From: an uncultured Anaerofilum sp.
Lineage (GTDB): Bacteria; Bacillota; Clostridia; Oscillospirales; Ruminococcaceae
Assembly: GCA_944385935.1 (NCBI GenBank)
Contig: CALWZC010000005.1
Location: 1 to 64,000 of the forward strand
DNA: 64,000 nt
Reading direction: 5' to 3'
Position numbers and translations under genes: made by a program. The notes under the pieces are model-generated. The model had not been told where the DNA came from. It did not search any database and was given only the letters and a program-made list of their open reading frames with translations. Shown here one piece after another: positions 60,052 through 64,000 of this stretch. Position 1 is the first letter of the stretch, and each line of letters opens with the position of its first letter.

Positions 60052-63000
60052 ATGAAACAAAGATTACTGGCGTTTTTCACTGGTGTAACATTGTTATGCA
60101 ATACTGTGCTTACCGCCAGCCCAGTTTTGGCAAAGAGTGAGGAGAACAAGGAAGCTCCAAAAGGAAATACATACTATGTAAGTACCATTGATGGAAAAGA
60201 CTCCAACAGCGGTTTAAGTGATAATCAAGCATTGTATAGTTTGAAAGCTCTTAGCAAAAAAAATCTGGGCCCCGGTGACCATGTATACCTAGAAAGAGGT
60301 TCACAATTTAACAATGATTATTTGCACCTCTATGAGGTCTCTGGTAGCGAGGATGCACCAATTGTGATTGATGCTTATGGAGAAGGTGCCTTGCCGGTTA
60401 TCAACACAAATGGAGAGGGTGTATGGTTCCAAAATTATGGGAAAAGCCTAGATAACCCCAACCATAGGTCTAGTGGTTATGTTTCCAGCTCTATTTTGTT
60501 GTATGATTGTGCATATATTGAAGTGCAAAATATTGCAATGACCAACCGCCAACTGGACATTGATGCAGTATACAACGATATTGACGCAATGAATCGCACT
60601 GGTGTGGCTGTTATAGCACAAAATAAGGGAACATTAAACCATATTTATCTAAAAAATTTGGATGTTCAGGATGTAGAAGGCAATGTGTATGATAAACACA
60701 TGAACAATGGGGGTATCTACTTTACTGCTTTTGTGCCAAAAAATGAACAAGAAACAGGTATTGCCCGTTACAATGATGTTTTAATTGATGGTTGCTATGT
60801 AAAAAATGTCAATCGTTGGGGCATTGCTATGGCATACACTGCCTATTTTGACCATTTTCGTGCCGCAGAAATTTCGGACGAGGATATCGCAAAGTATGGT
60901 GCTACCAATGTACGTATTAGCAACAACTATGTAAAAGACCCTGGCGGCGACGCCATTACCACAATGTATTGTGACCGTCCAATTGTAGAGTACAATGTAG
61001 CTGACGGTGCTGCAAGACAGATTAACAACACAGATTACAGTGCTACATCTTTTGGTCGTGTAGCTGCAAGTGTATGGCCATGGAAATGTAAAAACGCTGT
61101 TTTTCAGTACAATGAGGTATTCAATACTCGTTTCCATAATGGTCAAAATGCTGATGGACAGGCTTTTGATGCAGACTATGGCGATGGCACAATATATCAA
61201 TATAACTACAGCCATGACAATGAAGGCGGCGCATTGATGATTTGTTTATATGATGCAGTAAACACTGTGTTCCGCTACAACATCAGTCAAAATGATGACC
61301 GTGCAGCATTGGTTCCCGCTACCAGCCCTTTGACAAAGGTATATAACAATACTTTCTATATGAAAGAAGGGGTACCTTTTATTGCAACCAATAGCGGCAG
61401 TTACGGACAACTAGAATTAAAAAATAACATCATTTATTATGCTGGTAGCAGCCCACGGCAAGAAAATTGGCAGGCAGCTACTACAACATATTCCAATAAC
61501 CTTTTCTACAACTATGCAAATACCCCATCTAACAGTGTAAACCATATCACCGCCGACCCACTGATGACAAATCCTGGCCAAGGTGGTACTGGCTCTGAGA
61601 ATGGTTCTGCATTGGATACCTTAAAGGGTTACATGTTGCAAGATGGTTCTCCTGCTATCGCTGCTGGTACACCCATTGCCGATAATGGTGGACAAGACTT
61701 CTTTGGCAATGAAGTGAAGGGCATACCTTCCATTGGTGCACATCATAAAACTATCAGCGATGATAAATTAGAGCTTTCCTCCACAAAATACACACTGGAC
61801 AAAGAAAACCATCTTATTATAGGTGTAAATTGGGACTCTGTACAAACCTTTATGGAGAACCTAATTTATGGCGAAAGCTGGACAATTGAGCTGAAAGACG
61901 AAAATGGGAAATCTGTAGAACTGGATAGCACACAGCCAGTGAAGGGTGGATATACCTTTACTTACCAAAAGAATGCCCAGTCTGAAAAGGTGACTTATAC
62001 TGTTGCAAAAAGTGACAAAGCCGAGTTTGAAACTACATTTTTTGAGCAGGAAGATTCCGTTTTGCGTGTGCCACTACCCTTGAGTACGGAACAACTTCTA
62101 AGTGGAATCCAACCTAGTTTGGGTGCTACTATGGAGTTGTTAAACAATGGAAAATTAGTTAAAGAGGACAATGTAGAAGAAGGCATGACCCTAAAGGTCA
62201 CCGCAGAGGATGAAAAAACAACCAAAGAGTATACCATAGAAAAGAAAAATTCTTATGTATATTTTGATGATTTGATAAGTGGAGTTGCAGCAGGTAAGCA
62301 AGGAAATATCTGGTTTGTACAAGAGCATATGAGTGATGGAAGCTATCAAAATATGACCAATTATCGTACAGACTGGAAAGGATGGGATGGCAACGACACT
62401 ACCAACTGGCATTTTGTTGGTTGCAATAGTGGTGCAAGTCCCACTTCTATTAAAATTGTTGACCGACTAGTTGACCGTACCAACAAAGGCCATGCAATTG
62501 GTTTCCGTGCACCAGTAGATGGTAGCATTCAATTAACTGCCATAGATGGCCTAAAATTATTGAGTGCAAACAATAGTGGTGAAGTATGGGTAAGTGTATT
62601 GAAAAATGACCAGCCTATTATGGAGCAAACCCAATTGGATAACAGTGCACAAACATCCATTGAAGTGGATTATACAATTGATGTAAAGCGTGGAGACATC
62701 ATTCGTGTAGAGGTTCAAAATAAGGGTGCAGGTGTGGCACAAGGTGGTGTACAAGCAAATGTTAAAGCAGAGTATACAGCCATTGCAGAGCCTACACCAA
62801 CTCCAGAGCCCACATCTACCCCAGAGCCCACATCTACACCAAATCCCACATCTACACCAAATCCCACGGCTACACCGAAACCGACATCCACACCAGAACC
62901 CACGACAACACCAAAGCCCACAACTTCTCCAGAGCCTACAACCACACCCAACCCCACAGCTACCCCTTCTCCTACAGCTACACCACAACCCACAGCTACA

Positions 63001-63633
63001 CCAAATCCGGGAGTGGTAACCCACACAACTGTAGCAAGCGAATTGAAGGAAGTTCCTGCCTCCTTGGCACAAATTCCAGAATTGAACACAGTTGCTAAAA
63101 TCCAAGCAAAGATGGAGACAACAGCCAAAGCTGTTGTGGGAGATTTGCAACAGTTTTCTTTATGGGATTATCGCTTAATGGCTACAATGAGCGATGGAAC
63201 CCAGCAAGAGGTAACACCGGAAAACTTCCCCAAAGAGGGCGTTGTTATAACATTGGATTTCCCACAATCTACCTCGGACAAGGATACCTTTGTGGTGACC
63301 CATATGTTCACAACAGAACAAGGCAGCCATAAAGTAGGTGATGTGGAAACCATTATCCCCACAGTCACCAAAGATGGTATTTCTTTCCGAGTTTACAGCT
63401 TGTCGCCCATTGGTCTGAGCTGGAAATCCAGCAGCTCCCAAAGCACTGGAGACAACAATCAGGGAAATAATAACCAAAACAACCAAAATCAAACACCCTC
63501 CACACCATCTGGAAATACAAGCACCAGCCCTCAAACAGGGGATAGTGCAACAGCATACACAATGCTTTTTGCCTGTTTGAGCGTTGCAGGTTTGAGCGGA
63601 GGAATGGTATACAGCAGAAAGTATAACAAATAA
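60052..63633 (+). CDS. Cell-wall-anchored beta-helix carbohydrate-active protein
   Basis: 1193 residues from the ATG at 60052 with AGGAGG upstream. Signal peptide (~1-28), parallel beta-helix (~35-560) paralogous to the preceding split gene (shared HRSxGYVSS, DKHMNNGGI, GIARY, WPWK, FRYNISQND), two or three small beta domains (~575-910), a Thr/Pro linker (~915-985), another beta domain, and a C-terminal SPQTGD sortase motif with hydrophobic stretch and RKYNK tail. It should be covalently attached to peptidoglycan. The catalytic family is not assigned; lyase or glycosidase on a sulfated glycan is the likely role. Unlike its paralogue it has no discoidin domain. Confidence 0.85.
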   Translation: MKQRLLAFFTGVTLLCNTVLTASPVLAKSEENKEAPKGNTYYVSTIDGKDSNSGLSDNQALYSLKALSKKNLGPGDHVYLERGSQFNNDYLHLYEVSGSEDAPIVIDAYGEGALPVINTNGEGVWFQNYGKSLDNPNHRSSGYVSSSILLYDCAYIEVQNIAMTNRQLDIDAVYNDIDAMNRTGVAVIAQNKGTLNHIYLKNLDVQDVEGNVYDKHMNNGGIYFTAFVPKNEQETGIARYNDVLIDGCYVKNVNRWGIAMAYTAYFDHFRAAEISDEDIAKYGATNVRISNNYVKDPGGDAITTMYCDRPIVEYNVADGAARQINNTDYSATSFGRVAASVWPWKCKNAVFQYNEVFNTRFHNGQNADGQAFDADYGDGTIYQYNYSHDNEGGALMICLYDAVNTVFRYNISQNDDRAALVPATSPLTKVYNNTFYMKEGVPFIATNSGSYGQLELKNNIIYYAGSSPRQENWQAATTTYSNNLFYNYANTPSNSVNHITADPLMTNPGQGGTGSENGSALDTLKGYMLQDGSPAIAAGTPIADNGGQDFFGNEVKGIPSIGAHHKTISDDKLELSSTKYTLDKENHLIIGVNWDSVQTFMENLIYGESWTIELKDENGKSVELDSTQPVKGGYTFTYQKNAQSEKVTYTVAKSDKAEFETTFFEQEDSVLRVPLPLSTEQLLSGIQPSLGATMELLNNGKLVKEDNVEEGMTLKVTAEDEKTTKEYTIEKKNSYVYFDDLISGVAAGKQGNIWFVQEHMSDGSYQNMTNYRTDWKGWDGNDTTNWHFVGCNSGASPTSIKIVDRLVDRTNKGHAIGFRAPVDGSIQLTAIDGLKLLSANNSGEVWVSVLKNDQPIMEQTQLDNSAQTSIEVDYTIDVKRGDIIRVEVQNKGAGVAQGGVQANVKAEYTAIAEPTPTPEPTSTPEPTSTPNPTSTPNPTATPKPTSTPEPTTTPKPTTSPEPTTTPNPTATPSPTATPQPTATPNPGVVTHTTVASELKEVPASLAQIPELNTVAKIQAKMETTAKAVVGDLQQFSLWDYRLMATMSDGTQQEVTPENFPKEGVVITLDFPQSTSDKDTFVVTHMFTTEQGSHKVGDVETIIPTVTKDGISFRVYSLSPIGLSWKSSSSQSTGDNNQGNNNQNNQNQTPSTPSGNTSTSPQTGDSATAYTMLFACLSVAGLSGGMVYSRKYNK
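62790..63011 (+). repeat. Thr/Pro-rich coding repeat (wall-spanning linker)
   Basis: About 17-18 copies of a 12-bp pattern encoding (T/S)-x-x-P, of the form P-T-x-T-P. It is an extended linker between the enzyme part and the wall-proximal domain; the DNA repeat could vary in length. Confidence 0.85.
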
Positions 63634-63654
63634 CAATATGCGGTAAGCTATACG

Positions 63655-63700
63655 AAGAAAGCGGTATTGCTTCACAAGAAGTAATACCGCTTTCTTGTTT
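63655..63700 (+). terminator. Terminator of the beta-helix gene
   Basis: AAGAAAGCGGTATTGCTT and AAGTAATACCGCTTTCTT (one mismatch), followed by GTTTTG. Confidence 0.85.
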
Positions 63701-63709
63701 TGTATATAA

Positions 63710-63753
63710 AAACAAAAAACACCTTGTAGAACAAAAACTCTACAAGATGTTCT
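63710..63753 (-). terminator. Terminator of the tRNA-Pro/Leu operon
   Basis: On the minus strand AACATCTTGTAGA pairs with TCTACAAGGTGTT (G-U wobbles), then T-rich. Confidence 0.85.
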
Positions 63754-63758
63754 CTACT

Positions 63759-63845
63759 TGGTGCGGATGAAGGGACTTGAACCCCCACGGTATTGCTACC
63801 ACTAGAACCTGAATCTAGCGCGTCTGCCTATTCCGCCACATCCGC
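63759..63845 (-). tRNA. tRNA-Leu (anticodon CAG)
   Basis: 87 bases, class II with long variable arm. Acceptor GCGGATG/CATCCGC, anticodon loop TTCAGGT, T loop TTCAAGT, discriminator A and encoded CCA. Confidence 0.96.
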
Positions 63846-63849
63846 ATAT

Positions 63850-63926
63850 TGGTCGGGGCAACAGGACTTGAACCTGCGGCATCGTGGTCCCAAACCACGC
63901 ACTCTACCAAACTGAGCTATGCCCCG
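63850..63926 (-). tRNA. tRNA-Pro (anticodon TGG)
   Basis: 77 bases. Acceptor CGGGGCA/TGCCCCG, anticodon loop TTTGGGA, T loop TTCAAGT, discriminator A and encoded CCA. Four bases separate it from tRNA-Leu, so both come from one transcript. Confidence 0.96.
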
Positions 63927-63966
63927 ATTTACTGAACATCCCCAATACCATCGAGAATGCTTATTC

Positions 63967-63995
63967 ATTATACAGTACAAAGCACAATTCGTCAA
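63967..63995 (-). promoter_or_regulatory. Promoter of the tRNA-Pro/Leu operon
   Basis: On the minus strand TTGACG, 17-base spacer, TATAAT, 40 bases before tRNA-Pro. Confidence 0.8.
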
Positions 63996-64000
63996 TAGTT

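Noticed and set aside
62715..63128. Minus-strand frame rich in Val and Gly
   Set aside because: Reverse reading of the Thr/Pro linker repeat.

Overview
The window is low-GC Bacillota DNA, most likely from a gut-associated, spore-forming member of the class Clostridia. The evidence is GGAGG ribosome-binding sites with frequent GTG and TTG starts, encoded CCA on the tRNAs, a SpoIID-like cortex protein, CUT1 sugar transport, an xPxTG surface anchor, and host-glycan enzymes (M60-type metalloprotease, sulfatase, beta-helix proteins). I cannot name the genus.

Layout. 1-3851 is one end of an integrated element: a truncated conjugative-element methylase/helicase with a tnpV gene in another frame, a tyrosine recombinase, and a 46-bp 3' fragment of tRNA-Thr(GGT) marking the attachment site. 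4.0-12 kb is housekeeping and regulatory: PAP2 phosphatase, Fe-S aldo/keto reductase, tRNA-Asn, hybrid histidine kinase, a divergent HTH/S24-repressor pair with shared operators, and a 2-hydroxyacid dehydrogenase. 12-16.7 kb is a MarR-controlled heterodimeric ABC exporter. 16.8-29.5 kb holds a CCA-adding enzyme, cardiolipin synthase, a two-gene peptidoglycan cluster (M15 peptidase and a SpoIID-like protein with six wall-binding repeats), an aldose-epimerase-like protein, tcdA, gldA, a chemoreceptor, tRNA-Tyr and a GH13 enzyme. 29.6-40.9 kb carries small regulator-plus-target modules: MarR plus an unknown protein; TetR plus a YhgE/Pip protein; TetR plus an FAD oxidoreductase and an Fe-S flavin reductase; an esterase; and an acyltransferase with a zinc-ribbon membrane protein. 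41-47.5 kb encodes a 1803-residue M60-like metalloprotease with an internal dockerin, followed by a membrane-anchored protein with a possible cohesin-like domain. glyA follows.

49.1-63.6 kb reads as one glycan-use locus: AraC regulator, lipoprotein binding protein, two permeases, a small membrane protein, a sulfatase, a SurA/PpiC-like foldase and two paralogous secreted beta-helix proteins. The first paralogue is split by a perfect 8-bp tandem duplication; removing one copy restores the frame and the alignment with its neighbour, so it is a recent or reversible frameshift. The second has a Thr/Pro linker and a cell-wall anchor. tRNA-Pro and tRNA-Leu close the window.

Working together, the surface protease, sulfatase and beta-helix proteins would attack a sulfated host or dietary glycan and the ABC system would import the products. 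The transporter ATPase, a sulfatase-maturing enzyme and a sortase are not in the window and must be encoded elsewhere.
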